64,000 nucleotides of DNA from Datnioides undecimradiatus (taxonomy: Eukaryota > Chordata > Actinopteri > Lobotiformes > Datnioididae). The notes under the pieces are model-generated. The model searched no databases and was not told where the DNA came from. It worked only from the letters and a program-made list of their open reading frames with translations. The position numbers were made by a program, and so were the translations under genes. Below, in pieces: positions 24,421 to 38,746 of the stretch; positions within the stretch are counted from its first letter, which is position 1; each line of letters begins with the position of its first letter. Location: contig WARS01000007.1 in assembly GCA_008933995.1 (NCBI GenBank), forward strand, positions 1,800,230 to 1,864,229, given 5' to 3'.

Positions 24421-25889
24421 TCTGTCACGTCTTATCATGCTGATGTTTGTTCAAGTGTGTCACGCTTGACACTTCCTGTGTGCTCCATTTGAGCTGGACG
24501 GTTGTGTGGGCGGGACCTTGATAACTCCACACCATGCCCCAAACACTGCTGCACTGTGTCTGGCTCCATGCGATGTCACTAGTCCAAGATCTTACTTTTC
24601 TAGCTCGCATGTAGCATTAGCTATCTTTAGCACTGGACTTTAGCCGCAACACCAGGAGGGATTTGAAGAGATGATGCCGGACGCGGACTATCCTGGCAAC
24701 ATAAAGGCAACAAACAACCCAAAATGCAACAGTTACAGCCCGACTCCTGTCCGTTTCCCAATCACTACATTTTAATTTATTTGCAGAAATCACCCAATGA
24801 TTATCTTATTTCATTTCCCTTCTTCAGTCATTCAGTCACACACAAGTAAATGGTGTAGCTGCAGCTCTGCTGTGTTCATTACTGCTAATGTGTATTGCAC
24901 AGGCAGAGAATCTTTTATAATCACTTTGCCAAAAACATGATAAATGATGCTGTCTGCGCGGCAACTTAGGGATTACAGAAAGAGTTTGACTTTCCCTGTC
25001 ACACAGCATTTACCCCCATGTTTATCATGTCAGGGTGCACTCGATTTATAACTCCGACATGCCAACAGAGGGCCGCGGCGCAGTGATCTTACTGGAGCTG
25101 AGCTGTGTAAGTTGGCGGCGGCATGTGCACATCCACAAATCCTCAGTGGGGCAGGACCCTCAGCTGGATACAAACCAGTATCAATCCAGTAGTCAGTTCA
25201 GCTTCAGCATCTCAGTACGAGGAGGATCTGCACTCTGAAGTCAAAGCTCCTTTAAATTATATATAAGATGTATCGACCAACTTCTTCGAGCAAATACCCA
25301 CAGGAAGGTAATGAGGGTTATACCGAACTGACCAACGTCATGTTTGTCTCTATCACAGGGAAAATAAAAAATATATACATGAATACAAGAAAACTCGTAT
25401 GTATTTGTTGCTCATGCCATGAGTGTATAAAGATCCTAGGGGAAATCAGAGGAAAGAAGCAGGACAAATCCATACCGGGATACACACAGTAATATCCATA
25501 ATAATGGGATATGCCTAGAAGAAGGGCTTAATATAAAAGTCCTCATTTGAATCCTGAGGGGCTGTGGCGTTCGGGGAGCAGGTCCAATAAGTCTCTCACC
25601 ACGAGAGCTCCTTTTGTGATCACCTGAGGCGGTTTATCAACTTTTTTTTTTTTCCTTTTCAGAGGCCGGATATTTCAGAGCGGACACAACGAGCAGCTGG
25701 GGGATTGTGCGCGTCACCTGTTCTAATAGCAACTCCTGTGCCCCTGCGTGATCGATCAAAACACCGCTAATAAAGGGAGCTGTGATTCCCACGTGCAGGC
25801 TCTGCTGTTTTACTGAGGCCGAGGTGGCATGTTGATTTCCGTCAGAGCAGATAAATGAATAACCGCGCGGCCATATTTGCCCCAGTGTA

Positions 25890-25990
25890 GCATATTCTCT
25901 TTTATTCCAGATCAATTTGATGCAAATTCGTCAAAAGAAGCACTTCATTTGATAGCTGCATGCTAATGAGATGAGAGGAATGACCCATGG
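25890..25990. promoter_or_regulatory. Candidate regulatory element with paired POU octamers
   Basis: ATGCAAAT at 25920-25927 and ATGCTAAT at 25960-25967 sit in the same orientation 40 bp apart. Both are close to the POU-domain octamer. The surroundings lack simple repeats. Motif pairs of this kind can arise by chance, and conservation is untested. Confidence 0.3.
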
Positions 25991-28900
25991 GACTAAAGAT
26001 CAAGCGAAACAGCAGGAAAACCAGAGTCTGGACTGCCCCTGAGCAAGGCCGTGGATCCACACCAGCACCGGCAGTGTTCAAGGTTTGGAGCAAAATGCAG
26101 CCCCACTGCAGGGATCGATAAAGGTCATTAGTGTTAAAGTAAGCCCCATTAAAAGTGCAGGTATGAACGGGAGAGGAGCTCGTCTTATCAGCTGAGACAC
26201 TATTAAGATGAGCAAGGCCGCAATCCCCGGCCGCGCCGCCCGAGCCGCAGGGCTGTAAATATCCACCGGGGTTAATGAGGTGTCGCACGTGCGGGGGCTC
26301 ACATTTACTCTCCAATGAACTCCTGCCAGGGACAGCATCACTCCCCATTTCTTATAATGGCATTTTAATAGACGCTCATTTAAAAAAAAAAAACACCGCT
26401 GCAGCATCGGTGCAGGTGCAGGAGGATGGGAAAGGCAGAAAGGGGCGTGAGTGTGTTTGCACATATGCTGCGCTTTGTGTGTTCAAGCACAGCTACTGGT
26501 GGGAGACAGGGAGGGCGGATGACAGAGACGCAGAGAGAGGACACAGAAGACGGATGTATTAACATTTTAAAAATCTGGAAATGAGACCAAGACAGTGTTT
26601 TCTCATATGTTCACAGTGCCTGAACCTACAGTTTCACTCCTCAGTGGTGCACAGAGGGATGCTGGTGGATCCAATCAGCTCATATCTCAGTCTCACATCC
26701 CAATCCTCAGTTCTGTGCTAACAGGCTTTTTGCAGGTTTGGGGGAGGGGGGGGGTGATAAATTCATATGTAGTGGCTGTCTGCATCTTGAGGGCTTCAAG
26801 TGATTGAAATGTTGCTGTGTTTACATTGCAATAGCTCTATGGTTTATTTCCCAGCCATGCATCAGGCAAATGAATTCGGGGTAGGTGGATGAATACAAAT
26901 TGTGAATCGCGTCGGGGAAAACATCAAAAAGCTGCAGATCCAAATTATTCATCACTTAAACTGGATGAGCTTTGGGCAAACTACACGCCGCGGCTTACCA
27001 GCAGAAGACTGACTGAGCGACTTGTGCTTTGTCTGGATTAGTGATGAACAACGGAGAGTCTCATGTTCGTCTGAATCCATCCGAGAGACGGGCGCAGTGT
27101 GGAGGTCTCGGCGCTGCAGCCACGCCGACTTTACTCCTCCTCATCTATTCCACTCAGCGTCCAAAAGACACCCTGGGTAGAATATAAAGAATGGGGTCAT
27201 GGGTGCTCAATAAAACTGACTTGATGAGAACAGCATTCCTTTGTTCTGATGACGTCCAATGATTCCAGTACAGGAACAAAAGGCCTATTTACCAAAGGCC
27301 CCTATTTATTAAAGTAATATTACTCCCTCAAGGTTCAAGTCATTTCTGGGGAACTTGTACCTAATTTTCAGCATCTAAAGGGAGAGTACTGCGAACGAGG
27401 CTGCACACCAGAATTTATGTTACCTAATAGAAAGCCTCTTCAATGCCCTTAAGAGAAAAGATGAAAATTTAGTGATTCCACTGCAGCAGCAGAGAGTGGC
27501 GATATCTAACATATAGAAGAGAAAATGAGAAGAGAAGTGAGACGAACACAAGCGTTTCAGGTGAGTCAAATGAATACAAACCTGTGCTCTTTCATTCAAA
27601 GCTGTATTGATGACTTTTCTGCCGAGGGAGCCCAAGTTTTAATAAGAATGCAGCGGCGCAACTGTCAAACAAGTTCTTCGAATTAGATGATAAACTACTT
27701 TGTCTATGCCCTCAAATGGGACAAACAGAAGCCAGGGCTCATTTTCACCTCTCTTTCTACAGATTACATCTAAAACGTTATAATAAATCTAATTCAATTT
27801 CACAGTTCTGACATAAAATGTGTAAGAACTTTCATAAACCTCCCCAAAATGTAGCATTTAAGACCTTCACACGAGGCGTGTGACCTTTATCTCTTGATGT
27901 ATGTGTCTAAGGTCGATGTGGTGTGTCATAATCAGCCTGTCAGGCATTTAAAACTCCCTCATAGAAAGCCAGTTCGGTCTTCTCTGACCCACCATCCGAA
28001 TGTTGTTGTTAACTGCGTTACACTTATTATAATTATCTCAAACCACGATGGAGCTCTCTCCCATCACACCTTTTGACTTGTCACGGCATCAAACGCACAG
28101 ATATTAACCAATCACACAAGCGACGCCTGCACTCTGTTTAGGAGCTGCACCTCCAGCGCCCAATGACATGTGCATACAAGCACCATATAATTACCTATTA
28201 TATTATAATCTGCTTCTAAATGAGGAGTACAGAGAAGCCCCTGCAGTGATTTTTCGTTGTGGAGAAGTCGGCGGCTTTTCCCGATTCCAGTGTGTGTTTG
28301 GGTCTGGGGGGGGCGACAAAAAGGATGCATCGCTTTATTGCATCGTTTGCAACAAAATGACGCCGAGGTACTCAGTGCACTGTAGGGCCATAAAAACATC
28401 ACGCGTGATATATAAAATGCAGCGGGGTCGTAGACCTAGTGTGTTTCTGGCTTTATAGGCCTCTAAAGGCCACAGAATCTTCGGGGTGTCACACTGCTGT
28501 ATCCCGTCCTTCATCTTGGTAATAAGTGCCTGTTTTCCCTCCGCCACCAGGCATCAGTCCACCTACTTGTTACTGAAATGCATGTATCCAGAGCGAGTGC
28601 ATATTACAAAGGAGGAGAATTTTCACAAATGCACATGATGCAAGGATGTTAAAACATAATTTTAAGTGGATTACAGCGAGCTTAGCGGAGTAATCAACTA
28701 AAGGCTGTGATCAGCTCTGAGACGCAACGAACACACTCGGCTGGAAGGAGAAAGCAAGCGAGCAACTTGAGGTCAAGACTCCTCGGAGCAACAGCACAGA
28801 TACTGTTGTTTTTCACAGCTTGGAAATAAGAAAACAGAAGGAAACATCTGACGCGCTGTGTCGAGGGGGGGCGGGTAGACAGCGTCAGTCAGGCTGGATT

Positions 28901-31900
28901 TGGCTTTTTGCCTGAACTGCCTTCTGCTCTGACTGACACGCTGCACTGCTGGACTCCAGTGGAATCTCAGTATCTTCCGGAGCTATGTGTGATGACCTTC
29001 CATTTCCTTCACTTGGACTTGATGCTAAAGGGGGGGGGGGCACCAGAAGTCAGTGCGCTCATCCTTGTTTCTCTTGAATATTCAAAACAGTTAACTACAG
29101 TTTTTAAATGCTCCTTTCATTGGATCCTTTATATTCACTGTAGCAGATGGGAAATTCAGTCACAAAGCTGGAAACAGGTTTGAGAGACGTGCTTCTCACA
29201 GGACAGCCACACAACAAACATGATGATTTTGCATAATATGATGCACTGCTGTAGATTAAACTAGCAGTAATATCAAACCTAGTATTAATCCTAAAATATC
29301 ATATAAAACAGTTAAACACTGACAGGAACTACTTTACATAGAGCTACTGTTAGTACTGTAAGTAAGAGACCCATCCTCCTCGGCTCTTGTTGTGTCTCAT
29401 TTCCAAATATTATACACATGAGCATTAGTATTATTGGTATTATGCAACAGTCCACCTTCTCTCCTTTTTTATGCAACATTTGCTGTAATTGCCACTTATG
29501 GGGACAATAAAGATGAAGCACGCCGCAAAATTAACAACATAATGGGGCGTGAAATGCAGAAATGCCAGATAACTCTGGAAATGGCACTATGAGCACACGG
29601 CTTTGTGATCGCCTGCGGGCAGCCACATTTACTGACCCATTTAACTTTATCAGTCTGGTACCATTTACTCTTTAACACTTAGGAGTCTTAATCTATTCAT
29701 TACCTGCCTGTTTTCATGTAAAGCCTAGTGCAATAAATGCATTTCTCTCTGTCTCTTTCTCCACTGGCCACGATGTAATCCTGGTCTGAGCTCGGGCTGA
29801 GGTCCTGAATCTGTAAAGATCTGTTACTCAGCAGCAGCTCCACAGCTGCCAGCATCTGTACGACCAAGCACAACAGCAGCTCAGAAGCTCAGACCTGCCT
29901 GATGGGCTCGATCATGAAGCTATCAGCTGCTACCAAGCTGGGGATGAAGAGGCAGCAAGAGGCTTATCAGCTGGTGGAGAGCTGAAAACGCAGTACCTGA
30001 GCTCACGGGCAGGGGGCAGCAGTGCACACATATTTATAACAGTGATTAACATAAAGACCTGTCAGCTGTAATTGGTGCCTGTCTTATTATTTGACATATC
30101 ATCTAAGTGTATATTATAAGTCTAATTTCTCTAATGAAGTGTAACAAAGCATAGTGAATATAGCACAGAGACAGATCTTCATCACCACGCTCACCGGCTT
30201 ATTCCCATTACCATTACCATTTCACTTTCCCTGTATTATCCCATCAGTGCTGCTAACACACGGAATCATTTTGCCTCAGTCAGCAGAAAAGCCTTCATGA
30301 TACAGGTGGACATTGTGTCACTTTAGCATTTTTCTAGTTTCCCTGCAATGTGCATATTTGAAACATTAGCTGATCTACACTGTTTTAAAGGATTAAATGT
30401 CTGCTTTAATATCAGAAACAAGCTGGTGCCCACCACATTAACAGCTTTGGTGTGACAGAAAAAATCTAGACATAATAGAACAGAAAAATAAATTAATAAA
30501 CCCTGTTAAAGTCTTGAACACAGTTTGATCCTCCAATCTCGACCCCTTTGACCCCGTTTCATGCTGTTCTGCAGCCGGATGGTGTGCATGCATAAATATA
30601 GATATATAATAAAAACACATGCATAACGTTATGGTGACAGTAAATTAGAGCATTCAATTTACGGAATTCAGTGATAATGTGTTAAAATAATTAACACTAC
30701 AGGTTTCTGCAGTGCATGTGCAAAGCTGTGGCCGCAGCCAGTGAACAGACGCAGGCAGCCAGTTACACAATACTTAAACACTGAGAATCTTACACTGACT
30801 GACATTAGCCACCATAAACTACTCGTCATACAAGACTATGGAAGCAGAAAGCAGTGAAACCCATGCATGCATTGGGTGGAACTGAATGGAGCTAGTGCTG
30901 CACCTGACTCAGAACTTTGTCAGCCAGATTGGATTTGCTCAACATGAATATTGGGCCATTTGTTCCTTTATTTATACATCATACATCCGTATGTTTCATA
31001 CTTTCAAGCAAATTTATAGCCAATTAATTTACTGAGCTGTAATTTCACCACTTCTCAGTAGAAGGCAGAATATAACACCTCAGGTGGGCAACTGCCTCTG
31101 TCTCACTCAGACCTACTCTAATTACAGCTGCCTGCACCCGTGGCAGACATCTCCATCCAGCTGACGGGACGACTTGATGTTAGCGGAATGATTTTATCCT
31201 GGAGAGCAGCACGAAAGTAACGAGTGCTCGCTCTGCAGCTGCTTTTGGGGACCGAGGGGTGCAAAGAAGAACACTGCACGTTTACTGACAAAGACAAAAA
31301 CTGCTCAGTTTGAAGAATCTGAGTCGACTGAGTGGCCTCCAACTGATCAGTCAAATCATCTAGTTCAATTACTTGAACTAGTTACAAAACGCTCAAACGT
31401 GAGTGTGTCCATGAGGCGCAGGGATCTGGTGACGGGAAAGTGGCCAACTTCACTCTCCATTTGAAGTCCTCCTGACCTTTTAGCTGCAGCTCTCTGCCTC
31501 CCGGTGACTGCGCTGACCCTGAGCACGCATTCCTGAGGCTGAACGTGAGAACCTCTGGGGGGGGGGGGGGCGACTTTTACTTTGAGAGTACATTGAGGAT
31601 GAAAACGGATATCAGCCAAACCCACTCAGAACCTGTGTGAGTACAGTTGGACCGCGTTAACCTTTAAGCTGTGCGTGTGTGTTACCATGCTATTACATCT
31701 GTGCAATGTTGGTGCGACGTTAGTGTGTTGTGAGTTATAGTATGCATGTGTGTGCGCGTGTGTGTTCGCGTCAGTTCATGTTATGACTCCAGGTTCGAGC
31801 TCCCGGTGTGGGCTTCCTTCTATCCATAACACACAACCCCCTAAAAAATAAGTCGCTCCTGTGAATGGGATCCATTGACCCGGGCTGTAACTGAGTGACA

Positions 31901-32261
31901 CCCTGTGGTGTAGCTCCAGCACACGAATGGTTCATGTTTATAAGCTGACAATCACAGGCAGGCCAACCCTGGGCGGCGCTGAGAGACAGACACTATGTTT
32001 TGCCCCCAAACAACTGGCGAACTGGAAATGTGATGTCAAGTTTACGGCGATCACGCAGCGGCTGGCACCTCCTTTGAGCAGTTTCTTCAGTTACTTATCG
32101 TGTGCAAAGTTACATATAATAGAATTTATTACATTCATTATCATTTGCAATACTACTTTTCAGCATTCCTACAATGTACTTGAGCAGACTGAAGTCTCGA
32201 CTCCATTGTTTTATTACGTTCATATTACCTTTACTTTTACATTACCTTTGTCACTATTCCA

Positions 32262-32330
32262 ATACCAGTTTATTGGATGAGGATTTCCTTCAGGGTTAAT
32301 AAAGTTCGTCTTATTCTCATTCTTAGGAAA
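32262..32330 (+). mobile_element. Probable 3' tail of a LINE (L2-like relic)
   Basis: GGATTTCCTTCAGGGTTAAT followed by AAAGTTCGTCTTATTCTCATTCTT resembles the tail of fish L2-type LINEs (ATTTCCCTTCGGGATTAATAAAG plus a short tandem end). No reverse-transcriptase sequence is visible upstream, so it would be a strongly 5'-truncated copy. Confidence 0.45.
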
Positions 32331-35300
32331 TATATTTTAACTCTTCAACATACTGGTTCAAGATTTTTACATGTTTAAAATTATATAAGTACTGTTTATT
32401 TATACATTAAAAAATATCGAATCTTAAGCCGTAATAATAATGTTAATTCCTACTGTCATGAAATACCGAGAGTTGTTATGCTACATGAATCATACAGCGG
32501 TAATATTACAACTTCTCCTCCAGGACATAACAGTGGACAAGAGAAGTGGGGAGACGGTGGAAAGCCGCACTTTCAAAATAAAAGTTTCAATCTGACAAAA
32601 AGCCTGTTAGGTATTCTCAACGCATTTTAAACAAACGTCACGGGTTGTGTTCAGTGATGTGTTTGTGCACCAGCACTGTGCAGAAGATGTTGATATAAAG
32701 TGTGTGTGTACTTATCCTTTAATACCCTACATATTCTTATTCATCTCATATTACAGACAGTTACAATATGAATCTGTAGTTACCAATTTAAACTTATACA
32801 TGTTTCACTGTGGGAGGATGCAAATGGACTCATTACACTACTTCCTGCTCCTTACAATATGCACTTAATCACCGTTAGTAACTAATAATCATTGAGAATC
32901 ACAGATTTAACGGAAAAGTTCAGAGCACGGAGGAGAAGCAGATGCACAGACCTCTGCAATCAGCATCGTCAAAGCCCTGAATATTTCCAGAAGAGTGTAC
33001 GCATCTTCCTTTGTCTTTGCAGCTGCTCTGAACTCACTGACACTAATAGGTTCCTTAAGTTTCCAGTATTTCTGGGGGCACTTTCACACAGCAGAGGCAG
33101 CCATTAGGAAAACGTCTCAGACCCGGAGGAATCTTGGGAGCTGGGCTCACAGGACATGAGGTGTGATGTTCCGTTCATGTTTCACGTCTGTCAGCATCCT
33201 GTGGGGTTATCTTCCCCTGAGAACCCTGAGTGCTGCACTGTACGGCAGAAAACTAGATATTTCTGGTTGGGACTGGACAAACCATGTGTGGAAGTAGGAA
33301 TCAGTTGGCAAAAAACACTAAAAACCACCAAATCATTGGGATTTATCACATAAATACACGCCTCTTATATTATTGTAGTCCGCCTGTCATTCATCCACAC
33401 AATCTCTTATCACTTCCTGCTGTCACTGTCTGAGCTTCAATTGAAACATCAGCTGTTCTGATCCATCAAACAGCACAGAGACACACCTTCATCTTTACGC
33501 TCTCCCATCAGTCCCTTCAGGCCGTTGTTATGAGCACCACTCCACTTCCACATCCCCGTCCAGCAGAGTCCCCACCCACCTCCAGCGTCTGGACTCCTTC
33601 GGGGGGGATTTATCTCGCCGCTGTTCAGGGTTGAAGTCTCCCTGTAGAGTCTGAGCGCCAAAGACTTTCCTGATAGGACCAATTAAGCTATCATCTGTCA
33701 TTACATCATCTGTTACATTACACAGCTATTCTTACCTTATACACTTGTGTCTCCTGACTGAACCAAAGGCACAAAGTCCCAGGCTGGGAGGCAGCAGTCC
33801 CCACAGCAGACACCTCTCTCTTCTCATGCTGGCACAGGAGCTTCTGAGGACTTTATTCAGGCGCAGCTCGTTAAGCAATCAGATGCAGCACACTTGTGCA
33901 GAGCTACAGGAGTGGGAAAGGGACAGACAGCACATAGAGCCACAACAATGGTCTTCGGTTGGACTTCTGAAGGATACAGACGGTACGTAAAGAGTTGAGG
34001 CAGAGTGAGAAAAGACTGAACGATATCCAATCAAAGACTGACAGCGCTCTCCTTCGTGGTCAAACGTTGACAGACAATCCAAGAAAAGAGTGGAGAAATC
34101 CTGGTGTTTACACGAGCTCCCATTGGTCAAAGTTCTAACCTGCCCTGATCACATATTACATGTAACCCCAAAAAGATTTCCTCTATAAATATACAGAGGA
34201 CTCAGTCAACAGAGCACTTAATACCGTGGGTCTCAGTTAACACAGCGCTCCGACTCCTACACTGATGCAGTAATAGCAGCCACAGTGAGACCCACTCTAC
34301 ACACACGCTTATTTGCGCAAGACCGTGAGGGCCTGAACATCGCCTCATCGCATAAACAATAACACGCCGGGATTGTTTTAACAATGGGAAAATGGTTTGA
34401 CCCTGTGGATGTGGGACTGGCTGGATGAATGTTTCAATGGATCGGTCGTAAATGGTGAAATCCATGTTGCTGCAATAAAAAGGAGAGGATTCCTAGAAAT
34501 GTTAAACGTGCTTTGAGGTAAACATTTGTTTTGACTGGACTGTCTCTTTTCTAAAGTCAAAAAACATCAAATAAAACAAAATGAGTTACTGTACACTTTA
34601 TGAGTTCAGTCCCCAGTTGGCCACAAGATTCTCCTGTTTTTCATAAAGCATTCGATATTTTTAATGAAGTGCCAATTAATAAAGAAGGAATCCTGTTTTT
34701 CCAGGATTGGAAACAACATAAACTACTTTTTATTTAATGCTATATCTTTATTTTTGCCCAACTTCATGCTCTGCGGGAAACGCACGTCTGCACAGACATC
34801 TGCTTTCAATTCCTACAGGTTTACTTTGTCCAGTGTGGCAACCCCACCTCTGGCCCACTGTGGTGTGTTTTTACAAGACCCGTTTTCTTACTTGATTGTG
34901 TTTTGGGGAAGTAGACGTCTGTCAAGAGCATATAAATTTCATATTGCAATGGATGTGGGGATAATGAGAGCTGGTTTAGTTACAGAAAAAAAGATATCCT
35001 GTGATGGAACGAGGGAAAGTCCAACAATGTGCAGATGATTCACCTGTTTCTATGGATAATACTTTCATTACAATTTTATGCATGAGCATGTTTTCTTACA
35101 CAAGTAATGCAAAGGTGGGGTCGATCCAAGTAGGTCTATCATCAACTTACAGGCTTTACAAGCTTAAATTACATGTGGAACACAGTTAGGAGGAGGGAAA
35201 CTAAAACAATACTAACACTCAAATGGGAGTCAGAGTAATCGTCTGCTGATCGGGGTCTAACCTCGAGTCCTGACCTCGGTTTCATGTCACCCGTCTGCAG

Positions 35301-35545
35301 TCGGCTCTTGCAGCGCTCACTTTGACTTATGGAACTCACACACGAGTCTTTCTGCAGTGTCTCTGATAGTAAATGAGCTGTAACATCTGTCAGTAAAAGC
35401 ACTCAACGGGAGGCAATTAGAGTAGTGACCTGCACCTTTGTTTGTTTATTCTTTTATGGAAAGGCTGAGTGACGTACAAGGTCTGTTGTTTTAACGTTTT
35501 GTGTTACACGGAGCAGACGAAAGATCTCATTTAGAGTCGCGTACT

Positions 35546-35563
35546 TTTTTTTTTTTTTTTTTT
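35546..35563. repeat. T18 homopolymer
   Basis: Eighteen consecutive T. Confidence 0.95.
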
Positions 35564-37680
35564 ACGTGATCCGAGTTTAATGCTTTGGTGCAGTTTGCAT
35601 TGGCTGCAGTTATGCCTTTGGTCATGAAGTCTGTTCATTGTCTGTGCATTTTCTTTTCAGCGGTCACACGGTGAGAGTTGCAGATGGGCCACACGTTCAG
35701 CTGTGCATGCACACAAAGTTGTGCATGTCAGGGGTAATTTGTCAGAGAGACAGATTACTAAAGCAAGCTGATTAATCAAAGTGTTCGAGGTACAAGTGTA
35801 AATAATGCAAAGGAGAAAACTCCAGATGTTGTTTGTGGTAAATATGAAATCAGTCTGTACAGCATTCATATTCCAGCTGTTAGTCACCAGGTACGAGAAG
35901 TAACTTACCTCTGTGTCTCGACTGCTTTCATCATCAAACTCTATTGACTGACTTCATTTCCCAGAATTCCTTTTCACCGAAGCCACAGTCCGCAATCTGC
36001 AAAACACTCTATGTACCATGAGTCACCGGTGTATAGTGCTGTAATGCAAGAAATCAAACAGCAGAAAGAGAAAATAGTAACTTCCATCATAGCAAGTTCC
36101 TGGTGGACTTTCCTGTCTTAACATTGCACACGAACATCAGTTATGCACTGACCTCCATGACCTCCTCTGGCACACAGTCAGCCCTAAATCAAAGCACAAA
36201 CCAACAAGTCAATTAGCTTTCTTTTCCTGTTGATGTAACAAATCAATTAACTCTCATTTCCTGTACATCTGAAGAGTCCGCTCGCGCTGGTTTCCTGTTT
36301 GTTTCCTGCAGCGCGGACGTACGCAGGCAGAGCTGCAGCCTTGTTTGTGGCAGACCACATGCACACATCAAACAGCGTCTAATAGCAGCCTTATCACAGC
36401 ACATTAACCTCGCATAAACATGCCATGAACCCTGGGTCAGGGCAGGAGAGCAGCATGTATGTGTGTGTGCTCGTGTGTCTGTAGCCACCCACACGTTTGG
36501 TCAAGATGGCTAGAACGCACAATGAATGTAATGCTGTTGTAATACCAGACTACTGACTTGTGTCTTAAAGGGCCTGAACTTTACATAGCTTAAGCTAGCC
36601 TAAACTTAGTCTGTGCTGTCCAATCAACACCGAAATAAACACCATGCACCAATTAGAGTTACCCAAGAGCCTGTACTCATAGAATCTGGGGTTACAATAC
36701 ATAACCAACACGTAAAGGTGATAAATACAAGATAGTTTTACCTCCATCTAGTGTCTCCACAGTGAACAGCATTCAGGAAGTGCACGAAACACACGCCGGT
36801 CGCCATTCGCCGGTCGTTCAATGTGCATTTCAGCTCAGCTAACACAAACTGACAGATCCATCAGATCACGTGACAAATCTTGCCTTAGTGGGGATGGATT
36901 TAGACATCAACTTTTGCAACATGTTGTTCTGGAACATCTGTGAACACCAAGCTAGCTGAATTTGAGTGGCGGTAAATTGATGTTCACCTGTTCACCTATG
37001 ACAAAACAGCTGAGAGGCAACCGAGCGGGCTATACGTCCAGATATACATGTCTGTCTTAGCTTAGTGTGGATCAAAGTATTACTTTGGGTGTGGTACAAA
37101 CTAATTAAAGCACATGCGAGATAAAAGAAACAAAAATCTCTGAAAATACAAAACTGTAAAAATCTTTATGATTTTTTTTTTGAGTTTTGTGAAAACAACA
37201 TACTTTGTGCACCTCTCAGGACGGCCTGTTCATGCATCATATTTGTGATAATCAAGAAAATGAAGAAACTGCCCACAGCTTACAGCAGCTTACAGACTCG
37301 ATCTGACTGGCACATCATCACTGACTCCCCAGCGCTTTACTTTGTAGCCAAGCATCAGCAGCGAAACCGTTTGAATCTAGATAAATATTTTATTGCTGTC
37401 ATGGTAATACTATTACAATCATCTCATGCCATAAGTGAAATGTGACAGACCTCTGAAGCACCACGCAGCGTGTGGCCTGTCAGCGTGGACAGCTTCCTGC
37501 ATTTCAAACTGAATCATCGTCGTCACCATCACATGCTTTTGAGATCATACACTTGAAATAACACATCTGGACAGGATAGTGGCCGCAAAGCACATTTAAA
37601 GACACGTCGGGAATGTTTCATATGGCCTAGAGCAAAACTATAGAAGTTAAATAAATTAAACAAATGATCTCTATGTGAAA

Positions 37681-37710
37681 ACACACGCGCACACACACAC
37701 ACACACACAC
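37681..37710. repeat. (CA)n microsatellite
   Basis: CA run with two CG interruptions near its start. Confidence 0.95.
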
Positions 37711-38110
37711 GACGTGAACCCTTTCAGCGGACACATCCAGCCAAGCAAGTGATAACACTGATACATATAAAGTACAATACAGTCATACGTCCCTCAGTGA
37801 GACACGTGACGCGGGCTATGGTGGTTAGTTCCTGATGTTCTTTTCAAAAATATACTGCAGATCTATTTATATCTTTATATAAACAACATGAAAAAAAAAC
37901 TTTTGATACTTTTTCTTTTTTTTTATAATTCTAAAATACATCTATAATATTTAAAAACACTATGTACACCCCCCCTTCCCCACCTCTGCACCCACCCGCC
38001 CCTCCACGCTTTTATGCAACGTATAGACAATTCTTCGAGAGCGGAAGAATAAATTAAAGTCTGAAGAGGAACGCAAGGGGTTTAAGAGCTGATAGACATT
38101 TGTTGGTCTC

Positions 38111-38141
38111 TCACACGCACACACTCACACACACACACACA
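38111..38141. repeat. Interrupted (CA)n microsatellite
   Basis: CA run with small interruptions, within the candidate trabd2b 3' UTR. Confidence 0.9.
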
Positions 38142-38337
38142 AAGACTCACACGCACGAAGGACATAAGTTTCCAGTTGTACTTGATATTCGGCAACAGTT
38201 TCATTCGCTCAACAGTCACTTCAGTGGGATCTGGTATTCTCAGAGGTTTCAGTGGTGAATGATGAACGTCTGCCGTCACACTGTATTCCAGGAGGGGAGC
38301 CGACACGTTGTGTAATGTCAGTTTTGTTTTCCTGCTC

Positions 38338-38362
38338 TGTGTGTGTGTGTGTCTGTGTGTGT
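38338..38362. repeat. Interrupted (GT)n microsatellite
   Basis: GT run with one CT interruption, within the candidate 3' UTR. Confidence 0.9.
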
Positions 38363-38566
38363 AAAATCAATGGAAACCTTATGACATATTCCTTAACGTT
38401 GTGGGAACTTTCACGCTCGTAAAGGCCTCAGTTTGTAAGAGACATGCTCTATTGCCGCGATTTACCGTCCGGCCCCAGCAACACAAACTTTATCTGACCT
38501 AACATCCGTGGAGGGCAGCATTCCCTGGCAGCTAGAACTGATTTCACATCCTTTCTCCACGCTTTC

Positions 38567-38586
38567 TTTTTTTTTTTTTTTTTTTT
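38567..38586. repeat. T20 homopolymer (A20 in the trabd2b sense strand)
   Basis: Twenty consecutive T on the plus strand, starting about 160 nt past the trabd2b stop codon. In an mRNA this would be an internal A tract, which can be mistaken for a poly(A) tail in oligo-dT-primed data. Confidence 0.95.
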
Positions 38587-38746
38587 CCCAAAGTCTCTGA
38601 GAGTCACCGCTCTCTTTGGCAGCCTCCTCCGGGTGTTACGATGCACCATCAGACCTCACTTTACATGAGCCCATACTAGAAACCACCGCTGGCGAGAGTT
38701 CAGACACGAGGAGGCCGGTTGTTTGTGTGAAGTCCCAAAAATCGCT

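Larger units (their letters stand above)
24421..37388. other. Intergenic DNA, no gene recognised
   Basis: No exon of a known family is seen on either strand. Notable points are a paired octamer stretch (25890-25990), a possible LINE 3' tail (32262-32330), an 18-base T run (35546-35563), G runs (29030-29040, 31557-31570), and a stretch of mixed composition at 27240-27460 that could be regulatory. The rest is ordinary AT-leaning sequence. Confidence 0.45.
37389..38746 (-). other. trabd2b: Candidate trabd2b 3' UTR
   Basis: This stretch follows the trabd2b stop codon on the minus strand. The first canonical AATAAA I find in that direction is at 37389-37394, about 1.36 kb after the stop. Along the way lie a T20 run (an A20 tract in the transcript, 38567-38586), GT/CA microsatellites (38338-38362, 38111-38141, 37681-37710) and a T-rich segment near 37905-37930. 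There is no downstream-element evidence strong enough to fix the cleavage site, so the end is a guess. Confidence 0.35.

Noticed and set aside
31785-31815. GGTTCGAGCTCC, similar to a tRNA B box
   Set aside because: No A box, cloverleaf stems or SINE body could be placed around it.
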